Shown: positions 1 through 7,525 of the stretch, piece after piece
Numbering within the stretch: the stretch's first letter is position 1
How the letters are laid out: each line of letters begins with the position of its first letter
Assembly (NCBI RefSeq): GCF_046054165.1
Contig: NZ_JBFNXK010000008.1
Coordinates: forward strand, 1-64,000
Reading direction: 5' to 3'
DNA length: 64,000 nt
From: Celerinatantimonas sp046054165
Lineage (GTDB): Bacteria; Pseudomonadota; Gammaproteobacteria; Enterobacterales; Celerinatantimonadaceae
Program-made: the position numbers and the translations under genes
The notes under the pieces: model-generated
Databases searched by the model: none
Told to the model about the DNA's origin: nothing
What the model saw: the letters and a program-made list of their open reading frames with translations, nothing else

Positions 1-150
1 CTTCAATTCAAATCATGCTCATCGAATTCTGTTATTGACAGTGTTAGTCACTGCAGAATTGATGATTTAAAATTTTTGCAAATCATCTCTGCGAGTGCCC
101 ACACAGATTGCTTGATATCTTGTTAAAGAACGTTGCTTCTTTCGAAGCGA
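1..150 (-). other. 5' leader of an rRNA operon (16S gene lies beyond the left edge)
   Basis: Read on the minus strand, this stretch contains a boxA-like antitermination element (GTTCTTTAACAA, 131..120). It is followed by CAATCTGTGTGGGCACTCG (109..91), the conserved leader block found upstream of 16S rRNA in enteric-type gammaproteobacteria. A hairpin (GATGATTT/AAATCATC, 61-68/80-87) follows. The 16S gene itself is not in the window and should begin shortly left of base 1. Seen: the motifs. Inferred: that a complete rrn operon follows. Confidence 0.88.
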
Positions 151-185
151 GGCGCGCATTATAGCGAACCTTTATTTGAAGTCAA
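151..185 (-). promoter_or_regulatory. rRNA operon promoter P2 (proximal)
   Basis: On the minus strand a TTGACT -35 (185..180) and a perfect TATAAT -10 (163..158) are separated by 16 bp. A GC-rich discriminator GCGCGCC (157..151) follows, which is typical of stringently controlled rRNA promoters. Confidence 0.85.
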
Positions 186-297
186 CCTTTTATTAAGGAG
201 GACTTCACAATAAGTAAATTCAAATGAATTGTTAACTTATTGTTTTAACTGACCTTTACAGCAGCGTTTGGCTGGTGTGCCGTGTCAGTGGTGGTGC

Positions 298-325
298 ATT
301 ATAGGGATTTGCCGGACAAGCGCAA
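298..325 (-). promoter_or_regulatory. rRNA operon promoter P1 (distal)
   Basis: On the minus strand TTGCGC (325..320) and TATAAT (303..298) are 16 bp apart. The DNA upstream (about 326-360) is A/T-rich and could serve as an UP element. Two tandem promoters about 140 bp apart are the usual arrangement for rrn operons. The start-site assignment is inferred. Confidence 0.75.
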
Positions 326-575
326 GAACTTTTTTGAAGAAAATCACATATTTTTATTATCCACACCTCCACAGCAGGTTATACACAGATATACCCACAT
401 ATTTATGCTAAAGCGTTGGCTCTGAGACAAAACAATCATCAAATCTGTGCTACATTTCAACTATTAGCTAGCATTTATGAAACAATTGGAATATTAGCGA
501 ATTGCTGGTTAAGATATTTTCTGTGGAATAACACATTAATATGAAATGGACTCTTCTATTATTTAACGGTTGATT

Positions 576-1046
576 ATGAAAACACCTTTATCTTTATCTA
601 TTATTGTCACAATTGCATGCGCAATTGTTTTAGCAATTATTACGGCTGCACTCAAAACTAATTTATCCGCACCATTAGCAATTAGTATTGGTAGTGTTAT
701 TACTGGTTTTGTAGTTGCTTTTACTAAAACATCTCTTCCTCACCCCAATCAATCTACTTCCACGGTCGTAGAAAATGGACCGACTCAAACCTTATATGTA
801 GGGAATCTTCCTTATCGTGCTAATGAAACAGCCGTTCGGGAATTATTCGGTCAATATGGCCATGTGGTCTCCGTACGTTTATTAAAAGATAAACATACGG
901 GTAAACGTCGCGGCTTTGGATTTGTTGAAATGAGCGAAAAAGGCGCTCAAGCAGCACAAGATGCTCTTAATGAGTTTGAGTTCCAGCAACGGACACTAAA
1001 GGTTCGTCCTGCGAATGATCGAAAAGAACTTCAGGATATGGATTAA
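576..1046 (+). CDS. Membrane-anchored RNA-binding protein with one RRM domain
   Basis: A 156-residue protein with two parts. Residues 7-25 and 33-50 are hydrophobic and probably form two membrane helices. Residues about 72-146 form a canonical RNA recognition motif with RNP2 (LYVGNL, 73-78) and RNP1 (RRGFGFVE, 111-118), so single-stranded RNA binding is expected. The ATG at 576 is chosen; a TTG two codons upstream is also in frame. The gene diverges from the rRNA operon promoters and converges on murI, overlapping the murI 3' end by 80 bases. The RNA target is unknown. Tethering an RRM to the membrane is unusual, because most bacterial single-RRM proteins are soluble. Confidence 0.85.
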   Translation: MKTPLSLSIIVTIACAIVLAIITAALKTNLSAPLAISIGSVITGFVVAFTKTSLPHPNQSTSTVVENGPTQTLYVGNLPYRANETAVRELFGQYGHVVSVRLLKDKHTGKRRGFGFVEMSEKGAQAAQDALNEFEFQQRTLKVRPANDRKELQDMD

Positions 1047-1827
1047 ACTGAGTAAAGTTTAGCTTTATGAAAAATGCCTGCAGTGATTCACTGTGGGCAT
1101 TTTTTTTCGTATAGAATGCTATTCGCGATGCAGCTATTGAATTAGATTGATAATGTCGATGTAGCGACTTCAATAAAAACTGTATTCGCCGAGCTACCGC
1201 TTCGCCTGAATCAATTAAAACCGCCGATCCTAGCACCTGGGATAACGGCTCCCGAATCAGTGGAAAATGAGTGCATCCTAAAACAATCACATCCGGAGCA
1301 ATACTCCGTTCAAGCCAAGGCTGCAATATGGTTTCTATATCAGCTAAGTTGATACTTTCCCCCGTGAGTGACTGTTCGGCCATGCGTACCAATTGGCTTG
1401 AACCTAATTTTAATACCTGCACATGTGCCGCAAATTTTTGGATCAAAGCATCCGTATAAGTTCGATGAATCGTTGCCGGCGTCGCTAATAATCCGATAGT
1501 TCCTATTTTAGTCAACTGCGCGGCCGGTTTTATCGCAGGAACAACCCCAACAACGGGGATCGTTAACTGAGAGCGCAGACTATCCAATACCGCTGTTGAT
1601 GCGGTATTACATGCAATCACTAATAAATCAGGATTTAATCGCTGGCATAAGGGGATCAATAAATGGGTTACCCTCAAAATAAGTTGCTCCCGGGATAATT
1701 CACCATAAGGGAAAAACTCATTGTCAAATAGATAAGTTAGTTGATAAGGCCCGAGACTTTGATCCAATGATTGCACAATAGATAAGCCTCCCACCCCAGA
1801 ATCAAAAACAACAATATGCGGAAACAT
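967..1827 (-). CDS. murI: Glutamate racemase
   Basis: Converts L-glutamate to the D-glutamate needed for peptidoglycan precursors, in the cytoplasm and without a cofactor. The 286-residue protein has the N-terminal FDSGVGG motif with the Asp-Ser pair (D9, S10). Both catalytic cysteines are present: C73 in ACNTAS and C185 in GCTHFP. The length matches the long enteric form. The ATG at 1827 places the start motif correctly. Its last part overlaps the convergent RRM gene, and residues about 242-253 are encoded by a strong terminator-like hairpin. It lies downstream of brnQ and btuB on the same strand and next to an rRNA operon, as in several related genera. Confidence 0.96.
   Translation of the reverse strand: MFPHIVVFDSGVGGLSIVQSLDQSLGPYQLTYLFDNEFFPYGELSREQLILRVTHLLIPLCQRLNPDLLVIACNTASTAVLDSLRSQLTIPVVGVVPAIKPAAQLTKIGTIGLLATPATIHRTYTDALIQKFAAHVQVLKLGSSQLVRMAEQSLTGESINLADIETILQPWLERSIAPDVIVLGCTHFPLIREPLSQVLGSAVLIDSGEAVARRIQFLLKSLHRHYQSNSIAASRIAFYTKKNAHSESLQAFFIKLNFTQFNPYPEVLFDHSQDEPLVSVAGTQTH
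1070..1107 (+). terminator. Strong intrinsic terminator of the RRM gene, inside the murI coding region
   Basis: The arms 1070-1086 and 1088-1104 form a stem of up to 17 pairs (AAAAATGCC...GGCATTTTT, with two wobbles). The real loop will be a few bases larger than the single unpaired base. It is followed by T's through 1107. It lies 23 bases after the RRM stop codon. The reverse strand also carries a short T run, but there it lies within murI. Confidence 0.85.
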
Positions 1828-2191
1828 GAACGCTTTTAATCAATAGAAAATCAGATGCATTGAAGTTTACGCCTATCGGTTTATTCAGGCCAAGTAAAAA
1901 GCCATTCACTCAGACATGAGCTCAAGACAGTGATAGATGAAGTAGAAAGGCCATGAAATGGATTAATCGGCCCCATTTATTTTAAATACAACCTCGTCGG
2001 ATCCATATTCCGATTAAAAATAATAAAGCTCTACAGCGTTTAACGGCTCATTCAAAAATTTAGCCTTAAACCTATTTATCTCTGTTGATTGAAATTTACT
2101 CGAAGCACTCTATTTTAACGTGATATTGCCGCCTAATCAGTTAAATAAACAGAGTGCAATAACATTCAACCAAGGAAAAGGTCAACACGCC
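1828..2191. other. Intergenic region between brnQ and murI (364 bp), no recognisable gene
   Basis: I found no convincing ORF, RNA gene or terminator. There is one inverted repeat, GCACTCT/AGAGTGC (2105-2111 and 2151-2157), with a loop too large for a terminator. A murI promoter presumably lies here, but I cannot place it with confidence. Confidence 0.5.
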
Positions 2192-3526
2192 TTAATGTTC
2201 CACGGAAGTGGTTTGCATACGACGACGATACCGCTGCAACTTTCCCATCAGAAGACATACAATCAGCATTACAAAAGAGGGCCAAAGCCAGCTCATTCCA
2301 AGCGAGAAACCAGGTAAAAAATCAAGCCAATGTATATCAATATTTAAGGAATTAAGGGTATCAATGAGTGCAAAAACAAATGTGGTCGTCAGAATATATC
2401 GGTAATCTCGTTTTGGATCAGCCAATTTAGAGCGAATAAAAACCAGAGCAACTAACACAATCGCAACCGGATATAGCATATATAACACCGGTTTTGACAA
2501 TTCGATTAATTTCGATAAACCAATGTTCGTCACTAAAGCGCAAAGGCATCCTAAACAAATAATCCAGTACCGGTAACCCCCTCCGATCAATCGAGCAAAA
2601 TATTCAGAACAGGCTGAAATTAAGCCGATAGCCGTAGTCAAACATGCCAGTAATACAATGCCAGATAACACCAATTGTCCATAATGCCCAAATAGTTGCT
2701 GAGTATACAGGCTCAGAATGGTGCCTCCATTATCAACATGTAAAGCAACCGAAGCACTGGTCGCACCTAAATAAAAAAGGGATACATAGACAAATGCCAA
2801 TCCCACTGCTGCAATACCAGCCGCCCATACTAAATATTTTGCACAACTTCTAAGCTCATCAATGCCTTTGCTGCGCAATGTATCGATCAGCAACATTCCA
2901 AAAATCAACGAACCGAAAGTATCCATCGTATTGTAACCATCTAAAAACCCGGCCGATAATGGGTGATGTTGGTATCCACCTGATGCAACCCGAGGTATCC
3001 CTAAGGGGTGTAAGAATACGGTCACAGCTAAAATAATTAATCCGATAAATAACGCCGGCGTTAGCACTTTACCGATAAGATCGATCAATTTCCCCTGAGA
3101 CCAAGCAAAGAAAACGGCAACCGCAAAAAATATGATGGAAAAAACAGCAAGTGGCAGCGTTCCATTCTGATACGTTTGACCCAGCAATGGTTTCACAGCC
3201 ATTTCAAATGCCACCAGCCCGGTGCGGGGCACGGCAAAGGCGGGACCGATGATGATATACATAAGAACAGCAAATAAGGTTGCAATGTGTATGGGCAGAT
3301 CTCGACTCAACTTTTCCCAGGAACCGCCCGCCACGGCAATCGCGAGAATACCCGCTAATGGCAACCCTACGGCAGTCACCAGAAAACCACTCATAGCCCA
3401 AACATAATGTGAACCGGCAAGTTGTCCCGCCAAAGGTGGGAAAATAATATTGCCAGCTCCTAGGAAAAATGCGAAAAGCATAAAACCGAGTGCAATAATG
3501 TCTGATATCCTCAAAATACTTCTCAC
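2192..3526 (-). CDS. brnQ: Branched-chain amino acid transport carrier (LIVCS family)
   Basis: A cation-coupled inner-membrane carrier for leucine, isoleucine and valine. The 444-residue protein is hydrophobic throughout, with about 12 predicted membrane helices. The conserved N-terminal family signature FFLGAGNIIFPP lies at about residues 20-31. The start is GTG at 3526, supported by GAGG seven bases upstream; no good ATG alternative exists nearby. The gene sits between btuB and murI on the same strand, a position where other gammaproteobacteria often have the two genes adjacent, so it may be an insertion in the ancestral order. Family assignment is firm; substrate preference is inferred. 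Confidence 0.92.
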   Translation of the reverse strand: MRSILRISDIIALGFMLFAFFLGAGNIIFPPLAGQLAGSHYVWAMSGFLVTAVGLPLAGILAIAVAGGSWEKLSRDLPIHIATLFAVLMYIIIGPAFAVPRTGLVAFEMAVKPLLGQTYQNGTLPLAVFSIIFFAVAVFFAWSQGKLIDLIGKVLTPALFIGLIILAVTVFLHPLGIPRVASGGYQHHPLSAGFLDGYNTMDTFGSLIFGMLLIDTLRSKGIDELRSCAKYLVWAAGIAAVGLAFVYVSLFYLGATSASVALHVDNGGTILSLYTQQLFGHYGQLVLSGIVLLACLTTAIGLISACSEYFARLIGGGYRYWIICLGCLCALVTNIGLSKLIELSKPVLYMLYPVAIVLVALVFIRSKLADPKRDYRYILTTTFVFALIDTLNSLNIDIHWLDFLPGFSLGMSWLWPSFVMLIVCLLMGKLQRYRRRMQTTSVEH

Positions 3527-3640
3527 AATTCACCCTCATTTACTTTAAAAATTATTTATTTTGTGCATAAAAATGACAAAAAATAATTATTCAGACTAAA
3601 TTCGGGCGCAATAATGACGAAACAGCAAGAGAGAATCAAC

Positions 3641-3665
3641 CCCTGGATCAAGCAAGGATCCAGGG
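3641..3665 (-). terminator. Putative hairpin terminator downstream of btuB
   Basis: A perfect 9-bp inverted repeat (CCCTGGATC/GATCCAGGG, 3641-3649/3657-3665) with a 7-base loop lies 28 bases beyond the btuB stop. There is no clear U tract, so it could be a weak or Rho-assisted terminator, or a 3'-end stabilising hairpin. Confidence 0.5.
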
Positions 3666-3692
3666 ATGAAGAGTGGCAATCAGTTCAATTCT

Positions 3693-5495
3693 TTAAAAAT
3701 CGTAGGTTGCATTGAGTCGAGTATCGATCCCCGGAGCCCGATAAGTAGACTGTGAATCATAATGACGATCCAATACGTTATGAGCACTGGCATTAACTTT
3801 AAAGCGCGAAGTAATTTGGTACCCCACAGCCAAATTCAATGTCATATAACTCGGCATCTGCACACTATTGCTAACGTCAGCATACTGTTTTGCGATCCAT
3901 TTGAGTCCCGAATGCAGATGCCAATGGGCAAGATCCCAGTCCATCTGCCATTTCACGCTATGCTGAGGTACATAACGTAATTGCCGATGGGTATTTTCAT
4001 CTTCGCCGTATTGATACACATAGCTGAGCTTTTGCTGGATCGGCCCCGTATTTCCACTCAAAATGAATTCACTACCCGATATTCGAGCTTTGGAGACATT
4101 GCTTGGAATATAAGTCGGTGCCGGTGAACTCACCAAATCACGATACCAACTTTGATAAAGATTCACTTCATAATTAAACCAAGCGTTATTTCCGATAAAC
4201 CCTAACTCCAACGTATTGGAGTGCTCAGGATCTAACTTTGGATTCGAAAAACCCGGATAATACAGATCATTAAAGTTAGGGGCTTTAAATGCCGTCGCAT
4301 AACTCAGTTTAACTTGTTGATGAGGGAGATAATTCCAGCCCGCGGCAGCTCCGAAAGTCGTATCATTCCCATAGCGCTGATTATGATCCTGACGGACACT
4401 GACATTAGCCAGATAATCGCCATTATCAAAGCCCAGCTGGCTAAATACCGCAACATTATAACGGCGAGTTTCATCATAACTCTGACTTGAACGTCCCACA
4501 TCATCGTTACGTCCATCAATTCCACCACTGAGCTGCCAGTGTGGCCTGAACTGCCAGCGGTTAATCCAGTTCAAAGCATATCTCTGCGTCACATAACGAG
4601 TGTGATACGCATGATCGCGACTATCATCAATCCCATAACTGACATTTAAATCGCTATGATACGTGTCATTTTGGTAATCGCCGCCCAACACATAGAACTG
4701 TTGAAACAAATCCGTTTTAGCGACTGAATCGGGTGACCCTAAAAATCCGGCAATATTATATTCAGAGTGCCCTCGGTTCAGAATCGCTTTCCCATGCAAT
4801 TGTAGCTTCGGATTAATCTGATAAGATCCGCCCACCAATGCTTGCTGAGTGTCATATCCATAATCGTGATCTAAGGTACTGGTCGGTTTAAAGTTATAGC
4901 CATCTGAACGCTCTTCGTTCACGCTGGCTTGCAGTTGCATCGCCTGATTGATTTGATGGACATAACGAACACTGCCCTGTCCATATCCTCGGTTCCCCAT
5001 TCCCGCTTTCAGCCGCAGTTGCTCTTCCCCCGGCTCAGGTTTAGTGATGATATTGATCACGCCAGCCATTGCATCTGCACCATACTGCACAGCTCTCGGC
5101 CCACGAATAATTTCAATCCGCTCCACCATACTGACCGGTAAAAAGCTAATCGAGGAACCACCTGCGGTAGCACTCATCGCCCGAACGCCATCGACCAATA
5201 CCAACGTATGACTGCTACTATCCCCCCGAATGGAAGTATAGGAAGTTGTGCCCCGCCCACCACTGGTTCGAATATTGACACCCGGTTGCATCGAAAGCAC
5301 ATCTAAAATACTGGAAGCCTGCATCCGTTCAATATCTTCCGATGTTACGACGGTATAAGCAGAAAGGACTTTTTCGGTTGATTCAGCCATACGACTGGCT
5401 GTCACTAACATTGTCGGAGTAGACTTACTCCCTTCTTGAGCATAACTATTTAGTACAACCAGACTAAACAGCACACAGCTCCATTGCTTTTTCAT
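3693..5495 (-). CDS. btuB: TonB-dependent vitamin B12 outer-membrane receptor
   Basis: Imports cobalamin across the outer membrane using TonB energy. The 600-residue protein starts at the ATG at 5495 with a signal peptide (MKKQWSCVLFSLVVL...). A TonB-box-like segment (TMLVTAS) follows, then the plug domain with the IRG and GVINIITK signatures, then a 22-strand-type barrel ending in Phe (NATYDF), as expected for an outer-membrane barrel. The open frame extends 34 codons further upstream, but that part is the cobalamin riboswitch read as protein and is excluded. Expression is expected to be repressed by adenosylcobalamin through the riboswitch. The riboswitch makes BtuB the most specific assignment among TonB receptors. 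Confidence 0.94.
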   Translation of the reverse strand: MKKQWSCVLFSLVVLNSYAQEGSKSTPTMLVTASRMAESTEKVLSAYTVVTSEDIERMQASSILDVLSMQPGVNIRTSGGRGTTSYTSIRGDSSSHTLVLVDGVRAMSATAGGSSISFLPVSMVERIEIIRGPRAVQYGADAMAGVINIITKPEPGEEQLRLKAGMGNRGYGQGSVRYVHQINQAMQLQASVNEERSDGYNFKPTSTLDHDYGYDTQQALVGGSYQINPKLQLHGKAILNRGHSEYNIAGFLGSPDSVAKTDLFQQFYVLGGDYQNDTYHSDLNVSYGIDDSRDHAYHTRYVTQRYALNWINRWQFRPHWQLSGGIDGRNDDVGRSSQSYDETRRYNVAVFSQLGFDNGDYLANVSVRQDHNQRYGNDTTFGAAAGWNYLPHQQVKLSYATAFKAPNFNDLYYPGFSNPKLDPEHSNTLELGFIGNNAWFNYEVNLYQSWYRDLVSSPAPTYIPSNVSKARISGSEFILSGNTGPIQQKLSYVYQYGEDENTHRQLRYVPQHSVKWQMDWDLAHWHLHSGLKWIAKQYADVSNSVQMPSYMTLNLAVGYQITSRFKVNASAHNVLDRHYDSQSTYRAPGIDTRLNATYDF

Positions 5496-5534
5496 AATAG
5501 ATCCCACTAAATAACGCGTTAGCTGTTGTTGTCT

Positions 5535-5699
5535 CCGGGCAGGTCTTCGGACTTCGAGATAGCCTTTCGGCCTCAAGAGCACCTTCCCACATCTCACCAG
5601 ATGCAGTGGTTTGCCACTCCTGATTCATCGTTACCGCTGCGCGACAGCTCTGGATTTACACCAGATTCCCTTTTCAATGGCCTCGGCCATCACCACGGA
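5535..5699 (-). promoter_or_regulatory. Cobalamin riboswitch (AdoCbl aptamer) of btuB
   Basis: Read on the minus strand, the leader holds the hallmark blocks in order. First is an early block at GGGAATCTGGTGTAAATCC, then AGAGCTGTCGCGCAGCGGTAA, and finally the B12 box AGTCCGAAGACCTGCC at 5553..5538. It ends about 40 bases before the btuB ATG, where a masked ribosome-binding site would explain control of translation. The aptamer identity is clear; the exact switching mechanism is inferred. Confidence 0.95.
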
Positions 5700-5705
5700 G
5701 GCGCG

Positions 5706-5735
5706 ATTATACGCAGTTTATTAAATAACTTTCAA
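5706..5735 (-). promoter_or_regulatory. Promoter of the btuB riboswitch leader
   Basis: On the minus strand TTGAAA (5735..5730) and a perfect TATAAT (5711..5706) are separated by 18 bp. Transcription would start near 5699, just upstream of the riboswitch aptamer. It diverges from trmA. Confidence 0.7.
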
Positions 5736-5818
5736 ATGCATCTTATAATTACTCCTTGTATTAAAATCAGGCTTACCTAAAATGACGCGCCAGAAGCGCA
5801 TCAACCAAAAGAACGATC

Positions 5819-6925
5819 ATGGCCGAAATAGCATACTCTCCAGAACAGTATCAGTCCCTTCTGAGTACGAAGGTTGAACGGATCCGTCAGCAATTTGCAG
5901 ATTTAACCCCCCAACCACCAGAAGTCTTTGCATCGCAATCCGAACATTATCGAATGCGAGCGGAGTTCCGGGTCTGGCATGAGGGGGAGGATCTCTATCA
6001 CATTATGTTTGATCCACAAACCAAGCATAAAATCCGTGTGGATCAGTTTCCACCGGCAAGCCTGTTGATCAACACCTTGATGCCATTACTACTGGAACAA
6101 CTGCGACACAACCCAGTCTTACGTCATAAGCTATTTCAAATCGACTACCTCTCCACCCAAAGTGGCCAAGCAATTATCAGCCTGCTTTATCATAAACACC
6201 TTGATGAAGCTTGGTTACAACAAGCGACTCAGCTTCGCAACCAACTCCGTGAAAACTTCGATATTCATCTAATCGGACGCGCTCGCAAGCAAAAAATTCT
6301 ACTTGATCAGGATTTTGTCGTCGAACATCTCCACGTCGATAACCAAACACTGCAATATAAACAGGTGGAAAACAGCTTCACGCAGCCTAATGCCGGTATC
6401 AATGAAAAAATGCTGGCTTGGGCACTTCAGGTCACCGCCGCACAACACGGTGATCTACTCGAACTTTATTGCGGGAATGGCAATTTTTCACTGGCCTTAG
6501 CGCGTAACTTCCGTAAAGTTCTAGCTACCGAAATCGCCAAACCGTCGGTCGATTCAGCCCAATATAATATCGCCGTCAACCAGATCGAAAATGTGAAAAT
6601 TTTGCGAATGTCAGCGGAAGAATTCACCGAAGCGATGCATGGCCGCCCTTTTCAACGTCTGAGCAATGCTCAGGTCAACCTCAGTGATTACCAATGTGAT
6701 ACGATTTTTGTCGATCCGCCCCGATCGGGATTAGATCAGGACACCTTAAATATGGTTCAGGACTATACCCATATTCTGTATATTTCCTGTAACCCTCAGA
6801 CACTACATGCCAATTTGCAGCAGCTCAGTCAAACGCATCAAATAACACGCTGGGCCATCTTTGATCAATTTCCTTATACTGATCACGCTGAAGTTGGGGT
6901 CTGGCTCACGCCACACAAGTCATAA
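5819..6925 (+). CDS. trmA: tRNA (uracil-5-)-methyltransferase
   Basis: Makes 5-methyluridine at position 54 of the T loop of tRNA, using S-adenosylmethionine. At 368 residues it matches E. coli TrmA in length. It has the SAM-binding loop ELYCGNGNFSLALA (about residue 215), the FVDPPRSG motif, and the nucleophile cysteine in SCNPQTL. The absence of a TRAM domain separates it from RlmC/RlmD relatives. ATG at 5819. It diverges from btuB, an order also seen in E. coli. Confidence 0.95.
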   Translation: MAEIAYSPEQYQSLLSTKVERIRQQFADLTPQPPEVFASQSEHYRMRAEFRVWHEGEDLYHIMFDPQTKHKIRVDQFPPASLLINTLMPLLLEQLRHNPVLRHKLFQIDYLSTQSGQAIISLLYHKHLDEAWLQQATQLRNQLRENFDIHLIGRARKQKILLDQDFVVEHLHVDNQTLQYKQVENSFTQPNAGINEKMLAWALQVTAAQHGDLLELYCGNGNFSLALARNFRKVLATEIAKPSVDSAQYNIAVNQIENVKILRMSAEEFTEAMHGRPFQRLSNAQVNLSDYQCDTIFVDPPRSGLDQDTLNMVQDYTHILYISCNPQTLHANLQQLSQTHQITRWAIFDQFPYTDHAEVGVWLTPHKS

Positions 6926-7034
6926 TCACAAAGGTGGGGGCGTTTTCATACAGGCACCGCCACTTCGCAACCCACCCGAATGAGGCTCAAAGGGATATGC
7001 TAAAGGCGGTGATTTATAACAGGATAAAAACAAC

Positions 7035-7457
7035 ATGCCAACACCACAAGTAGGCGTCGGAGTCATTATTCTCAATCAGGAAGGGAAATTACTCCTCGGT
7101 AAACGCTGCAATACCCATGCGCCTTTTTGGGCGCTTCCGGGAGGGAAGGTCGAACTCGGCGAGAGCTTTGAACAAACAGCAATGCGGGAAGTACAGGAAG
7201 AAACAGGTTTAACCATAGAACATGTGCAGGTCATCGGACTAACCAATAACCTGCAGACCTATCAGCACGAAGGGATCCATTTTGTCTCTGCGATTTTAAC
7301 CTGCGATCCAGTTGCTCAGACGCCCTGTTTACGCGAACCCCACCGCTGTGAACAGTGGCGCTGGTTTGAAATCAATCAACTCCCAAAGCCACTGTTTGAA
7401 GCTTCCGAGCACGCTATCAGCAACTGGCAAGCCGGACAATTTTATACCCGTAGCTGA
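7035..7457 (+). CDS. Nudix hydrolase (NUDT15-like nucleotide diphosphatase)
   Basis: A 140-residue single-domain Nudix protein. The Nudix box is intact: G37, E43 and REVQEETGL (51-59), matching GX5EX7REUXEEXGU, so metal-dependent hydrolysis of a nucleoside diphosphate linked to another moiety is expected. The WALPGGKVELGES start of the box resembles the NUDT15/MutT-like group, suggesting a nucleotide-pool role, but the substrate cannot be read from sequence. It lies 109 bases after trmA on the same strand and converges on metL. Confidence 0.88.
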   Translation: MPTPQVGVGVIILNQEGKLLLGKRCNTHAPFWALPGGKVELGESFEQTAMREVQEETGLTIEHVQVIGLTNNLQTYQHEGIHFVSAILTCDPVAQTPCLREPHRCEQWRWFEINQLPKPLFEASEHAISNWQAGQFYTRS

Positions 7458-7525
7458 TACGCTTTTGGGGTGATGCGTGTCGACGTTGGCAATAGTCTCA
7501 GTGATCGGGTATTAGGAACACTCAT

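Noticed and set aside
2105..2157. Inverted repeat GCACTCT/AGAGTGC considered as brnQ terminator
   Set aside because: The loop is about 39 bases and no U tract follows on the minus strand.
3204..3539. 111-residue ORF on the minus strand over the brnQ start
   Set aside because: Shadow frame of brnQ; the brnQ frame has clear family motifs and a ribosome-binding site.
5496..5597. 34-codon N-terminal extension of btuB
   Set aside because: It is the cobalamin riboswitch and leader read in frame; the signal peptide starts at the ATG at 5495.
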